From Manduca sexta (Eukaryota; Arthropoda; Insecta; Lepidoptera; Sphingidae): 64,000 nt of DNA. Below, one piece after another: positions 1 to 11,257 of this stretch. The notes beneath the pieces are model-generated. The model saw only the letters and a list, made by a program, of their open reading frames with translations. It did no database searches and was not told where the DNA came from. The stretch lies in contig NC_051135.1 of NCBI RefSeq assembly GCF_014839805.1, positions 9,427,291-9,491,290 of the forward strand, written 5' to 3'. Numbering within the stretch: the stretch's first letter is position 1; every line of letters begins with the position of its first letter. The translations under genes and the position numbers were made by a program.

Positions 1-1554
1 GGAACTACCAATATATCGGAAAAAGGCGCCAAATATTATTCACTATAGACAAAAACGTTCATAAACATAGAATTCGTACTCACCAGTGGAACAATTTCAT
101 AAACTAATAATCTATTTTAAGAAAATGCTTTACCAAGACAACGATCTTTATTACGACATACAATATTGCTTGATCTTATTAGGAGAGGAAAAATGTGGGC
201 CAATTAGCTGACATCTAATTTTCCCTTGTATGAGTGACGTAAGAATAGACCCTTATTATTAAGGTAAGCTTATAACTTATAACAATATAATAATATAACT
301 GACTTGTCCATTACACTTGGGCCAGTTAATTCTTGAACAATGCGAGAGTTTATGCTGTATATTACCAAATAGTATAATTAAACACCTAGTGCTACAGGAA
401 TTTGGAGTATGTTGCCAACTTTTAAGAAGGATGGATAGGGGTAGTAAATGGCTTGAGATTTATTTAGAGTTTGGGCTCTGGCAGGCCTGAGGCCTGAGAC
501 AATAGACAAGAAAAAAAAAAGGGTGGATATGACGTCACGTCACGTCACGTCCTAGCAATAAATCACATTGTCAGACTGAAAGAATAGACAATAAAATTAC
601 TATAGAAAGAGAATTGAATGGTTTGCAACCCGTATACGCCTCTGATTAACATAGAAAATGCAATAACAAATTGATGTCAGTAGTTGCTGTTGCGTAAATT
701 TTTGTCGCTTTGCTTTCTCATCGTTTAGAGCACCCCTGCTTCTTACGCATCATCTATGTCCTTGGAGTATTCACCGCTCTGCTTTAATACCGTTTTAAGA
801 CTCTTTAGATATTGTATTAACCCGCAGAATGCATCCGGTGATGAAAGTTTAATTATGGATAATGTTCACACCCAATATTTTGGCCTATTTCAATAATATT
901 CGCAAAAAAATGTTTCATAATTCTATATCAGTTTAATTCATGTTAAAGTTGTACATTGAGATGTACTTTAGACTTGTTAAAGAAGTTAACAAGACGTTAT
1001 TATTGAATACTCTTGTTACTTAAGAAATATTTCAACGTACACAACAAAGCAGCGAAAGAAAAACTGAGAAAGCAGCTGTGAAAAAATGAATAGCTGTTCT
1101 CCAAACTTTGCCGACAAAGACTAATTAAATGAGCCAAAAAGAAAATACGATTCCTAGACAGTTCGAGAAGAGGTTTTAAATTAAAACAAGAAGGAATTGG
1201 ACTTGCCTCTCCTATTTGGTTGAGTGGCTTATCGCTGTAGTTATTAAATCACTATTGTATCAAATATACTTTTATTTTTACTGGCTTATAGATCTAGTGG
1301 CTCCTATTTTATATATAGGCGAGGTCATGTAAATGTAGCTTGATTAATTATAATCGGCACCAGACTTATTAGAATGAGGCGTGTTTTACACTATTTGTAC
1401 GGAAACTCTCCCAAGTGGGCACTGAAATACAATGTTTTTAGGTGTCCGCTACTGAAATATTACGGTAATAGCCTGACTAGAAAAATCAAACACTCGGATT
1501 GGGGGTGCCATTGTTGCTCTTTTATAGGTCTGTAAATCAAAAAGAACCTTTACA
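1..1554. other. Non-coding flank, probably beat-like gene intron
   Basis: No exon, RNA gene or clear transposon was found apart from the short ACGTC array at 530-552. The stretch lies downstream of the last visible Beat exon on the minus strand, so it is most likely the following intron. The conserved segment expected after the first Ig domain of Beat proteins was not found here. Confidence 0.5.
530..552. repeat. Short ACGTC tandem array with a CRE-type palindrome
   Basis: The 5-bp unit ACGTC is repeated about four times. The first copy forms the perfect palindrome TGACGTCA (530-537), the consensus CREB/ATF site. The array could be a chance microsatellite or a regulatory cluster; nothing else here decides between them. 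Confidence 0.6.
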
Positions 1555-1940
1555 GCATTACTTAGTTGTCAGCCTGTCTGTTTGTCAAAACCCTTTCCTC
1601 AGTTAGGCGTGGCGGTTTAAGTTAAGATTTATATCAAACGTTTGGTTCTACGGTCTCTTTTAGCTGTAAAAATATAAATTATAATTTATAAATCTACGTG
1701 ATTTACGTCGCATATATTATTGCCAATTTTGCGATTTCACAAGAGAAGCAAAACTTATAAAAAAAAATCTGAAAAATGTAATTTCACAAGAAACATTGTC
1801 TTATAGCATGTAAAGGAAAATTTGAAAACCGTAAATATGTGCTTATACTTATACTTGGATACCATACCTAACACCTACAACTATGTACGGAACCCTCGGT
1901 GCGGGATTCCAACCCTAAATTGTTCGGTTTTTTGTTTTAA
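1555..1940 (+). repeat. 3' end of a lepidopteran non-LTR type repeat, decayed
   Basis: The segment opens with a CTGTCTGTTTGTC stretch, continues as an AT-rich body and ends with ATGTACGGAACCCTCGGTGC and a T-rich tail. I recall this order from an abundant moth repeat whose copies end in 'acggaaccctcggtg ... cggtttttt', probably the 3' part of an RTE-like LINE. The family name is from memory; the body has drifted and has no coding capacity. Repeat-like sequence may begin as early as about 1395. Confidence 0.5.
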
Positions 1941-2148
1941 AGTTAACGTTCAGTACAAAAAATCGATTCCATATTTAATCAGAATATATCAAGTTTTTTA
2001 TTTTCCTGGTCAGACTATATAATTAAATATTTCTTTAAGAAGGGTGCTCAGAAATGGATGAAACTTGCTTAGTTTATTATAAGGGATCCTAAGAAGTAGA
2101 TATTAACGTGCTACTATTATTTTATTAATTATTAAACATAAGTCTCAC

Positions 2149-2284
2149 CAACGACATCGAGCCTCGCTGTGGCTTCGTAGTGGGGGTAGGTGGGGGCATT
2201 CTGGATCACTTCGCAGCTGTAGTTGCCGCTGAGGTTTGGCATCACACGCAACAGCACCACATGAGTCTCGTTTGAACTTAACCT
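2149..2284 (-). CDS. beat-like: Beaten-path-like protein, internal exon (second half of first Ig domain)
   Basis: This exon encodes the C-terminal half of a Beat-family Ig domain, including the motif NETHVVLL and the F-strand cysteine in LSGNYSCEV. Beat proteins are secreted or membrane-anchored neuronal Ig proteins that bind Sidestep-family receptors in insect axon guidance (family knowledge). On the minus strand the acceptor TATACAG precedes AGG TTA AGT, and the exon ends GTC GTT G followed by the donor GTGAGA. Its 136 bp enter in phase 0 and leave in phase 1. Phase and sequence continue directly from the exon at 2552-2760. The following exon would lie at lower coordinates and is not visible, so the gene leaves the window. 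No stop or frameshift is seen. The paralog (Beat I-VII) cannot be assigned. Confidence 0.88.
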
Positions 2285-2551
2285 CTGTATAAAAAGTTAA
2301 GGGTCAATACTGCAACCGATGGTCTTCATTCATAATTACTCCATTTGACTTCGATGAGGGCAGTTGAGTGTCAATATAAAGTCAATGAACACAACGATCA
2401 ACGATAGTCACAATGATTTCAGTAAAATATACGGTATTGACTTATTTGGGAAAGCAATCCGCCGAATGAACTATTTGATGTGTTCAATTTCCAAAACTAT
2501 CAATTCTTACGTCGCTAAGAAAATCATAATAAATTTTAAAGTATTACTTAC
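2285..2551 (-). other. Intron of the beat-like gene
   Basis: This 267-bp phase-0 intron has a GTAAGTAATAC donor at its upstream (right) end and a TATACAG acceptor at its downstream end. It separates the two cysteine-bearing halves of one Ig domain. Short plus-strand reading frames across it are not supported by splice signals or similarity. Confidence 0.8.
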
Positions 2552-2760
2552 ATCAATCTTAATTCCATTAACAGGAAGTACCCTGGTGGTCGGGTTCTCC
2601 AAGGGAGAGTACCTATAAAACTCCTGGGTACCTCGGTACCACTTCACCGAATATATTCCGTAGTCGTGAAGCTCGTACAGACAGGCCATGGTGACATTCT
2701 TGCCTTTCTGGACGACTCGTGGCGTGATCCGGAGTTCTGTTGTGCGAAGACCACCGGCAC
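2552..2760 (-). CDS. beat-like: Beaten-path-like protein, internal exon (first half of first Ig domain)
   Basis: This exon encodes the N-terminal half of a Beat Ig domain. The B-strand cysteine lies in VTMACLYEL, the core tryptophan in YSVKWYRG, then the Beat hallmark EFYRYSPLENP and VNGIKIDV. On the minus strand it starts after acceptor GTCTCTAG with two bases completing a split codon, and ends ...ATT GAT before GTAAGTAA (209 bp, leaving in phase 0). Its Cys/Trp pattern needs the cysteine of exon 2149-2284 to close the disulphide, so the two exons form one domain. The leader exon must be further upstream and was not found. A SINE insertion ends only 20 bp upstream of the acceptor AG, leaving almost no original polypyrimidine or branch region. 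The Beat family assignment is strong; expression and exact paralog are unknown. Confidence 0.92.
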
Positions 2761-2781
2761 CTAGAGACAAATTAATAATTG

Positions 2782-3128
2782 TATTAAAAGATATGTAGCG
2801 GCGGTAGCCTAGTTGGGTGTGGAACGGACTGCCAAGACGAATGTCCGCAGGTTCAAATCCCAAGGGCACTCACCTCTGACTTTTCTAAAAATCATGTGCA
2901 TATTCTTTGTAAATGTATTGTTCGCTTTAACGGTGAAGGAAAACATCGTGAGGAAACCTGCACATCTGAGAATTTCTTTATAGGAATTTCGAAGGTGTGT
3001 GAAGTCTTCCAATCAGCACTAGGCCAGGGTGGACTAAGGCCTAATCCCTCACAGTAGTAGAGGAGGCCCGTGCTCGGCAGTGGGCAAGTATATAATACAG
3101 GGCTGATATTATTATTATTATTAAAAGA
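2782..3128 (+). mobile_element. tRNA-derived SINE-1, full-length, with 10-bp target duplication
   Basis: The element lies between direct repeats TATTAAAAGA at 2782-2791 and 3119-3128. Its tRNA-like head has a perfect polymerase III A box TAGCCTAGTTGG (2805-2816) and a near-perfect B box GGTTCAAATCC (2850-2860). The body contains GAAAACATCGTGAGGAAACC and CACTAGGCCAG, and the tail ends CAGGGCTGATATTATTATTA. The TAT/ATT-rich tail fits L1/RTE-like mobilisation of moth SINEs. This is the best-preserved SINE-1 in the window and serves as reference for the others. Confidence 0.9.
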
Positions 3129-4621
3129 AGTTTGTCAAAATTAATATTGATGGTACAGAATGAAGAGCGTAGAGTGTGAGTGTTGGATATAGGGCATCAA
3201 GCTGGTTTCTTTCCCATCGTTCGTGTGCAGCTTGTTCTGTAAATGGATGTTTTTTATACACGAGCACGGCAAAATGATCCTTCTGTGCCTGATGATAAGC
3301 GATATGGTCCAGATAGAAGTCAACTGACAACTAAAATTACATTAGAGTTTAGATGGTTAAGAATCTTGTAACCATAAATTAACAAGACCTACCACTGCAT
3401 AGAATTAATAAATAAAGCAATGGCCTTTCCCCAGAGATAGCACAGACGGAAATCTCGATCCAAAAACAGTTCTAATGCTTCTCCACTAAACGAATCAAGC
3501 TGCAGCCAGTTAAATTATATTTGGCATGGTCTTTGACATAAATTTACACATAAGTGGTACATTTTGTTAAACACAGTTAGAAGCGACGACTGTCAACATT
3601 TTACGTTAATGGCACTCAGACTGCTTTGAAATCCGATATTTGCTAATGAAGTTCTCATGGATAAAGTAAACAGATATCAAATTTAAGTGTCTAATATAAT
3701 CTAATTTTGCTTGGCTTTTTTGGTTTGTCTTTCTCATTTTGTTGTTGATGGAATATTTAGTGAGTTCAAATTTTTTATTCATAAACAGGTCGATAGTATT
3801 TAAGTTCTAAAACTAGTGATGTCCTGTATTATGTCTTTGTGTCGGGTAATCATGTTGATTCGTAAGCAATTGACTTGCCTAGAATGTGATTGTTATCTAT
3901 ATCTAAGCTGAAGAGTTTGTTTAAACGCGCTAATCTCAGAAACTACTGATTCGATTTCTAAAATTATTGTTATTTCTGGAAACTCATTCACGTGGGCGAA
4001 GCCATCATAAATAATAATAGGCTAACATTCATTAAATTTTACATAGATAAGACCGTCACACTACCCTAACCTGTAAACATTAGAGTATATGTAATTATCA
4101 CACTTAACCGTTCAAAGGATCTACAAAAACCAGCTCCATAATTCGCAGCCACAATATTAACGTCAATGTTCCAGCAGCATTAATCAGCGGTACAAAACAA
4201 AGCGCTCAGCCTCTTGGCAAGGCATCAGTTGCCATTTATCTACAACCATCTCCCAATACATAACGTCACATCCAAAAAGCCAACAAACAAAGCCACTTAG
4301 ATCCAAGTCGTCATTAGCAAAATTCCCCCGAGCCGCCCATTTCTGGGCCGGTTTTGTTTTGTACGTTCTCATTTGGGAATGTAATTTTTATTTCGATTAT
4401 CGGTGGGATATAAGGGTGATAAAATGGAATGGGTAAACATGTTGTGTATTATAGAAAATAATTGGAAATTAATTCATATCTCGTTTCAAAATCCCCGTGC
4501 GTTTAGTTCAAAGGATTTCTTGATCAGTTGCGAATACTTCCTTTCATTGATCTACTGACAGTCTCTTAAAATTATTATGTGATGAAGGTTAAAAGAAGGA
4601 ATGAACGGTTTTTTATACATA
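3129..4621. other. Intronic or intergenic sequence with one repeat remnant
   Basis: No exon with paired splice sites was found. The only recognisable item is the family D remnant at 3906-4004. Small minus-strand frames near 3121-3330 and 4184-4372 show no domain or homology that I can see. Confidence 0.5.
3906..4004 (-). repeat. Repeat family D fragment
   Basis: The stretch carries the family D motifs in reverse: CTGAAGAGTTTGTTTAAACG, CGCTAATCTCAGAA, and CACGTGGGCGAAGCC at its right edge. Compare 33370-33875 and 35708-36478. The middle of the family consensus is missing. Confidence 0.6.
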
Positions 4622-4865
4622 CGTACATACGTAGTATCACACCTCTATCCCAATGAATAGATAGACAGAGACTATGGATTGGCACTTTGCACGATTCTGG
4701 CATATTTCTCTCGTTTCCTGCACCTTCATCAATCTGTTCAAGCATTCCCGCCGGTATAGGGTAATTTTGAGTTGGCCTTTTCTATGAATGAAAGAAAGAT
4801 ATATAAGGCGAATGCGGATGGAAGAGCTGGTAGGGGTCAACCGCACCGAACTTTCAAATATCAGA
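4622..4865 (-). pseudogene. Non-LTR retrotransposon C-terminal coding remnant (family G)
   Basis: In reverse complement this stretch parallels 54290-54515. Shared pieces include the codons for REICQNRAKCQSIVS, the stretch encoding a glycine/arginine/proline-rich start (GRGRP-like in the better copy), and a 3' part TACGTAGTATCACACCTC. It matches the extreme C-terminus of LINE endonuclease/reverse-transcriptase polyproteins as I remember them (an EAREVCKDRxxWRSVV-like tail). Frameshifts and an internal insertion near 4780-4810 have broken it. Confidence 0.6.
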
Positions 4866-5337
4866 TATATATTTTTATAGCAACCATAACTATTGAGATA
4901 AGTATTGTATGATGGAACTAAATAACAGTTTTGTGTTTATCAATGAATTCTCAATTCGTTGGCTCTGTGAATATCTGCAGATACCTGTGAGAAAAAATAT
5001 TGCGCAGTTTATATGACCTAGAAATACAATCGAGTTCACAGTGAATGTTATATCGATCTGGCGTTATGAAAAAATAATACAAAAAGGAAATTCTGGTATA
5101 GTTAAAATCGATACCGCTATAGTAGTTTTTCTTAAAATACCTTTCGATATTGATCTTATAATATTGAGTAATTATAGATATGTGGTTTTTTGAGAGCAAT
5201 CAGGATTTACTGGAGCATTCGGTCTTTGGACCTTCGTGACTACGTGTAACCTTCATGTAAGTTTTAAGCGATAGTGGTAACACTTCGGTCGACTGAACAT
5301 AATAGTCGTCTTTTTTTTATGGCCACACACACTTTTT

Positions 5338-5583
5338 TTTATGCAAAGTGACACATTGCACCTGGTGGTAAGTGGAGTGGGGTCCACTGGGGTGGGGAGG
5401 GGTGTCGACTGGTGAGAGATTCTTACGCCGCGACAACCGACACAATTATGCCGACCAGTTGGAACCGTATGTACACAGGCTGATCCCGGAACACGACACA
5501 ATAACGTGGGCCCTATGGCGGGTTTTAACAGCTTGTGTACGATGTTCGTTATGCGAGCGGATAAAAAATATATCCTACCACAA
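5338..5583 (+). repeat. Repeat family C copy 1
   Basis: The copy begins AAAGTGACACATTGCACCTG and ends GCGGATAAAAAATATATCCTACCAC. Internal anchors are ACACAATTATGCCG, the GGAACCGTATGTACACAGGC region and GTGGGCCCTATGGCGGG. It shares ~245 bp with the copies at 24.8, 35.1, 57.5 and 58.6 kb, with similar ends each time, which suggests a short non-autonomous element rather than random LINE truncations. It has an extra GGGG-rich insertion near 5390. The reading frame seen across it is incidental. Confidence 0.8.
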
Positions 5584-8500
5584 CTAAAATCATGCCATGT
5601 AGTCAAAATTGGCTACAGCACATACCTATAGGTACGCATAAATAAATTAATGAATCCGAATTACTTCTGTGTCATAGCTATTATAGAGTTGTATTCAGAG
5701 AATGTTTACGTAACAGTTTTCAAGACCAGGAAGGAAACACTTTAATAGAAACAGGAACTAAGTTATGATAATCTATCGTTTCATGTTTGAAGGATGTCAA
5801 AAAGCCTTATTTTATGCTTGACACAATTCACTCTCAAGCAACGAGTTTCTCAGCGTGAGCCCAAGCTCGGCTAAACAGGGATTATATTTTAAGCCGCATT
5901 ACACATTTATGATAGATTGGCCCGAATGCCTTTAGCGTTGAAAATGGCTTGTACACTCCAATGGAATTAGCCCGATATTTTTTCAACAAAATTGATTTAG
6001 CATTTTAAACTTGGTAAAATTTTTCTTAATTTTATTTTCTCATGAGTTTAACAGCTTATTTCGTTTTATCGGGAAAACCACACGCTTAATGCTACCAGCA
6101 GAAAATGCCAGCTCATATAAAAAAATATAACAACTTTTCCTAAATAAAAGATTAGCTAATGAGACCAGGCCCCATTCTCGAGCGTCGCGAAAGCCATTTC
6201 CGTATTTTGAAGTGAACATTAAGTCAGTATTGCTCTGCATTAATCCACGGACAGTCAGCGATAGTCGCTGCTGAAATGGCACTGAGAGATTTTTGTATTG
6301 TCCTTGTACGTAATGTGGTAGATTTCAATCTTAATAGCCTTAACATTAGGCTTAAAATCGTGTACGTTACCGAGTAATTCAAGGCTCTGTTTGTTCAGGT
6401 CTTTATAAAAAATTGAGATCTTGTCAGAAACCAAATCTTATTTAAAGCCTCTTAGGACGCTGGAAAAATATGTTCACACTTAAGATGTTTCTATCAAGAT
6501 GAAATTTGCATATACTTGAGAAATGTGGAGTTTCTTACACTGTGTTACAAGGTAGCTTGTTACATAAAGCCCAGGAGACGTTTATATTCTGATGAGTATG
6601 AGAATCATCAACTAAGATAGGTTGGACATAGTTGCACACGACGCTTTTTGGCATCGTCTGCATTGTTATCATTCAGATGCAAATTGCGAACGGGGAAAGC
6701 GATAGAGCTGTAACAAAGCCGGATTTCGAAACCTTTTTATCGAACAACAAAATGTTCGCACGCCAATGATTTCCCGAAGCCTTTTACATTTCCAACACCA
6801 TGTAATTTCATTAACAGGTATCTCGGTTCCAAATTTAAATAGACAAGAACAGTACTGGCTTTTCTATTATATATCCGACTCCAATGCATTACAATGAGCT
6901 CCTTTTTTCGCTATCATATCGTGAATGAGCCCTTGGGTATACAACGAAACAATGAATACAGAAAGGATTTTGTAAGCGAATGTTGGCAACAAAAACTCTT
7001 TGTTTCTGCGGCCGGTTAAATTTAAGATTCCATTTTTGTGCGCTGGGATTGCGAGTGACTCTCACTGCATGTATGCATATATTAGCCTATTTCGCCTTGT
7101 TGTCATATTGAATAGTAGGAAGAGATTATTTTTAGGAGGAAACTGGTGAGTGGGTAAAAATATAAGGTCATCAGTGTTAATATCCACTAAACGAGGGAAA
7201 CTGGCGATGCATTTGTGGCGTTCAAGTCAATGGAGTATCAATTAGATAATTTCGGCCATTATTTTAGTGTCTAGAAAAAAAATTTAATATTTTTCTATTA
7301 AATAACTTTTAAACATTTTGTAACTGGTTTGAGATATTTTAAATCAACAAAGCGAATACTTTTTCATATTATCAAACAATTAAATTTATTTCACGGACAC
7401 AAAACTCAAATGAGTAACCATTTTTGTAACTATAAAATGCTTATGTTATCGCCTCTGTTGATATATTAAGTGAATTCAGTACAAGTATAAAACTCTCATG
7501 TACGAGTTATTCGAACAAAGCCAGTGCTTTGAGAGCTGCAGTTTCAGCATCCAATCCGTTTAAATGCTACTGAATAGTTAGCACGCTTAGATGACGTCCA
7601 CTCTCGCACTCGCAAGCTCTCATAGTTGCTTTTACAAAAAAATGTACATTTTGTTCCGTATTTATCCGTTACATTGCAAATATTTTTGGAATTGGCAACA
7701 CAGAATGTACCAATTGAAAAATATAGAACATCCATTCGCTCTTCACCCGCATTTCGCTTTTGTTTAACGTGTCATTTATATTCATGAATGGACGTACATT
7801 AATAGCCGTTATTGCTTTGACCATAAAATTACATTTCCACAAAAACAATTTAACCAATTCCAAAATGATTGTCTGAAACTTAAACATCAAAAACCGTAAA
7901 AACACATAACGAATCAGCCTAAAAAGCGAAGTTAAGTATATCTAATAAACTCCACAGTAAATGTTTCAAACGCGCTATCCAATATCGAGGCAATAACCGT
8001 AAAGTTAATACAGATATAGGACGAACCGGCTGCCACTGCACGCGCACCTGCTCCGTCGATGTGTCTTCAGACAGTGTTTTCTTGTTTTCATGGTGCGGAC
8101 TTAGTGGAGGATGCGGGAGCGATTTTAGATATTGAGAGATATTCAGTTTTAATTATAAAAAAAATCGTAAAGCTATGCTTAGTTAAAACACAAATTTACT
8201 CGATCATCTGTCAATGAAAACCCGCCATCTTGCCTGCATGTAAGGTTTAAACTAGGAATCCGGTGATGTTTTTGACAGCTATTTAAGCAATTCTTTACCA
8301 TTTCTTAACGCTAAAACATTTTTTTAAGTAAGACGGATTATGTTATAAACTATGTGGGATAGTGGTGGACTATTGGAAAAAGAACAAATCAATACGTGAA
8401 AATAAAATTAAAACAGTTTTCATTCATACCCAACTTCAATTCAAAGGAATAAAGTAATCTATTATTAATATATTTACTTTAAAATCAACATCAGATGTAA

Positions 8501-9284
8501 ATATATCAAAATACCGAATAATATGAAAATCTGTGAAAGTGTTAATATATGAATAAACTTTTGTTTATATTAGCAAAAGTTTATTCATATATTTTTTCAT
8601 TATCTCAACGAATAGCAGAGACTAAACTAATATTCCTACTATAAGTAAATAAAAATATCATTTATTGTTTCTTACGAGAATAAAATTCTTTAAACCTAAT
8701 ATTGTATATTTGCAAGCTAATAACGCGTTGCATTTCCCCTTTTATCTCTGCAGCATACCTCGTCAACATTTAAAAAAATCCTTCATTTAAATCCTTACAA
8801 TACTTTTAAGCATTCCCAAAACGGGCGCATCCGTCCTCTCCCGTCACCAAGCCCGGCCGAAACAAAGCTCCCTTGTAACGGATTCGCGGAATAATTCAAA
8901 CGGCTCATTGTTTTATACTTTTCTTTTCTCTCACACATGAAGATGTATTTTGCATGTTTTACTCTTGTTTATTTCGTATTTATGAATCATACATGCATTT
9001 GTCGTCTGTTATTCGTGGGTATAATTCCGTAAAAGAGATTTTTGCGTTCGCGTTCCTTTTGTATTTTCTGGTATTTATGAAATGAGTCATTTTTAAATTT
9101 GTCATACCGCTTTTCGTTATTTGCGTTGCATTGTTAGCTGCATGGATATCTTTTCTATTCATTAGCTCTCATCCTGATTTTTTCATATTCATTAGTGATT
9201 ATCCTTTGCCTTGTTTTAAATTTTAAATGCAATAATAGATTTGTAGGAGATGAATATTTTGCTGAGAATTATTTGTTTTTTAGG
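5584..9284. other. Mostly featureless non-coding stretch
   Basis: No exon or named transposon was found. Two items stand out: the perfect hairpin at 8544-8593 and a relatively GC-rich, non-repetitive block at about 8810-8915 containing CGTCCTCTCCCGTCACC and AACGGATTCGCGGAATAATT, which looks like constrained non-coding DNA. Confidence 0.45.
8544..8593. repeat. Perfect 20-bp inverted repeat (hairpin)
   Basis: The arm AATATATGAATAAACTTTTG (8544-8563) is exactly complementary to 8574-8593, with a 10-nt loop. It could be a decayed miniature transposon end pair or a structured RNA; AT content is high, so it is not diagnostic. Confidence 0.85.
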
Positions 9285-9480
9285 TATCGGACCTCGCAGT
9301 CTACTCTGGGGGAAACCTGCGAATGTGATACTGGAATCCCCTGGTTTAGGGACTGCAAGGCCCTGGAGGAAGTTGGGAGGGGATAGCTGGGAAGGAAGTG
9401 TGGGGAAAACATAAAGAAAAACCCTTAGGATGGGAGGGGAGAAGGCCAGGAAATGTTCGGGAGCCCTTATAGGCCACAAT
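9285..9480 (+). repeat. Repeat family H copy 1
   Basis: This GC-richer segment contains GGGGGAAACCTGCGAATGTG, CCCCTGGTTTAGGGACTGC and GGAAGGAAGTG. It matches the reverse complement of 18340-18482, where the same order occurs. It is probably the end of a longer retroelement; no coding frame is recognisable. A GC-rich tail of unknown nature continues to about 9620. Confidence 0.7.
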
Positions 9481-10567
9481 GTGAATTGGTAACTATGAGT
9501 TATTCACACTTAACTGTGTACCTTGGACCGCGACAAAGGTCCCCCGTGCATGGGCGTGCATGCGGTGTGAAGACTGAACGCACAAGATTTGCGTCGGGAG
9601 GGCGGAATTATTTGATTTGGACTACGGCACTTCGTGGCTATATAATTATTTCTTGCTTTGTCGGTGAAGAGATTTTTTATTTAGAATCCTACATAATATC
9701 TAAACACACCATATTCATTAACAACTTCAACAAGGATGATATTCCTACACGTAAGTATAATAGAAAGTCGATATGTGGTAACAATTTATTGCTGCGTATC
9801 ATTAGATTAGTGAGTTTACAAGAAGCCAAAAAAAACGTGTTTTAATTAATTTCCTACGTTGCTACAAATTCTTAACGTTGTTATTCACGAGCATAAATAC
9901 AGTTTTAGCAAGAAATCTATTTCCTCGGTTGACGATTTGTCATAAAAAACAAAGTCTTAATACCTAAGCTACATAAAATTTTCGATTTCATAAAAATATA
10001 TCATAAACCAAAAGTGCTGTTTAAACATTCAGATGTCTCAATCAACGCGACATAAAAAACGATACCGAATCAAAAGCCATCGACCTGCGAATACGGCGTA
10101 CGACCGAAAAAATAATTTAAGCAATCAAAGGAAATGTGTCACTGGAGAGAAGCGATAAAACTGCGAATGTAGGCTAACGATGTGCGGTGAAAAATATTCC
10201 TTTGTTACCTTTTTTGCTGGCCGTGGGTTTAGGTACAGAAATTAGGACTTGCTTAGTTTGTATTGCTGGTGCCATTATGACTGCGAGCTTTCTCATAGTG
10301 TTTCTGGCCTTGATTTCTTTCCTTTTGTATTTGTTTTCAGAAAGTTCTTTTTCCAACGCTAAGTATTATGGAATTGATTTTCTTTTTGTAACCTATTAAA
10401 TGGAACTTGCGAGATTTAACAATGCTCTATATTTTTTCTTGTACCAAGAAATCTATATACGTAAGTTTCATCGAGAATTCATTTTTTTATTCTCATCAAT
10501 TTCACGAAAGTAGCGTTCAAAGGGTTTAGATAGATCCATTAGTTCTTATAAATTGCCTTCATCGTAG

Positions 10568-10678
10568 CAAGATGCAACTAACATCAGCACAACTGCAGCA
10601 GCAGTGGAGCAATAGAACAAACCGTCCAGCACATCGAGGAAGATTGTCCTATCAGGGGTCTCCAATGGGGTTTGTAGG
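10568..10678 (+). CDS. Candidate coding exon, unknown protein (1 of 3)
   Basis: The acceptor TTGCCTTCATCGTAG is followed by an open frame encoding a glutamine- and arginine-rich stretch (SAQLQQQWSNR ... GRLSYQGSPMGFVG), then a donor-like GTAAAT. The exon would leave in phase 2. It joins in frame to 10926-11076. Codon composition is clearly more protein-like than the flanks. I do not recognise a family. A non-coding conserved element or an old retrogene are alternatives. Confidence 0.33.
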
Positions 10679-10925
10679 GTAAATCAGATGAAAATGGAGA
10701 CCGAAGCATGACTGTCATAACTGTATATAGAATTTTAATAATAAACTATTATACCAAAATAATGGTAATAAAGCACAAAATGGATCATTATGCTTAGTTA
10801 TACTGAATGAAATTAAAACACTAAAAGAACAAACACGTACTAAATAACTGAAAGATACGAATGAAACTGCCAAATCATTCACGACATATCGATATTAAAC
10901 GGCCGAATTCTTCGCGCAATATCAG

Positions 10926-11076
10926 TTCATACGAACAAATTGGCGTTGACACCCAACACGTTCGGACAAAGCTGAACGGCTTTGATGAAGCAGCACTCGG
11001 ACATTCACGATACTTCGACGACCCTACTGACATGACACTGGAATTAGGGTTGCCAGATGGTGCGAACAAAAATCAA
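10926..11076 (+). CDS. Candidate coding exon, unknown protein (2 of 3)
   Basis: The acceptor context TTCTTCGCGCAATATCAG precedes an open frame that ends ...GCG AAC AAA AAT CAA before a strong donor GTAAGC. The peptide contains TKLNGFDEAALGHSRYFDD and PTDMTLELGLPD: acidic, low in lysine runs, and unlike translated AT-rich spacer. The entry phase fits the exit phase of 10568-10678, and the exit phase is 0. The open frame also extends upstream to 10855, where another AG occurs. This looks like part of a cytoplasmic or disordered protein region; the family is not recognised. Confidence 0.42.
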
Positions 11077-11257
11077 GTAAGCACAATTTGGTTTTGGTAT
11101 CTAGTGTTTAGAGTCAAAATGATTATGAATAGTTTTAAAAAGTTTTTGCATATATTATAGTAAGATTATGATTTTTTTGGTCTTGTAAATGGCTTTATAT
11201 TTTAAATAATAAAGTATATAGTTGTTTGTTTGTTGGTCGAATCAGATCTCTGAATAG

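Noticed and set aside
2507..2869. A 120-codon minus-strand frame starting in the SINE and running through the Beat exon
   Set aside because: The start lies in antisense SINE tRNA-head sequence; the real exon is bounded by splice sites at 2552 and 2760.
9453..9845. 130-codon plus-strand frame
   Set aside because: It begins inside family H and its composition drifts with the AT content; no domain or splice support except a chance GTAAGTA.
10174..10399. Overlapping frames on both strands: a hydrophobic plus-strand frame with membrane-like segments and a lysine-rich minus-strand frame
   Set aside because: Both strands are open over the same bases, neither shows a family I recognise, and the pyrimidine-rich tract ending TTTTCAG on the plus strand alone explains the hydrophobic translation. 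It could still be a conserved or repeated element.
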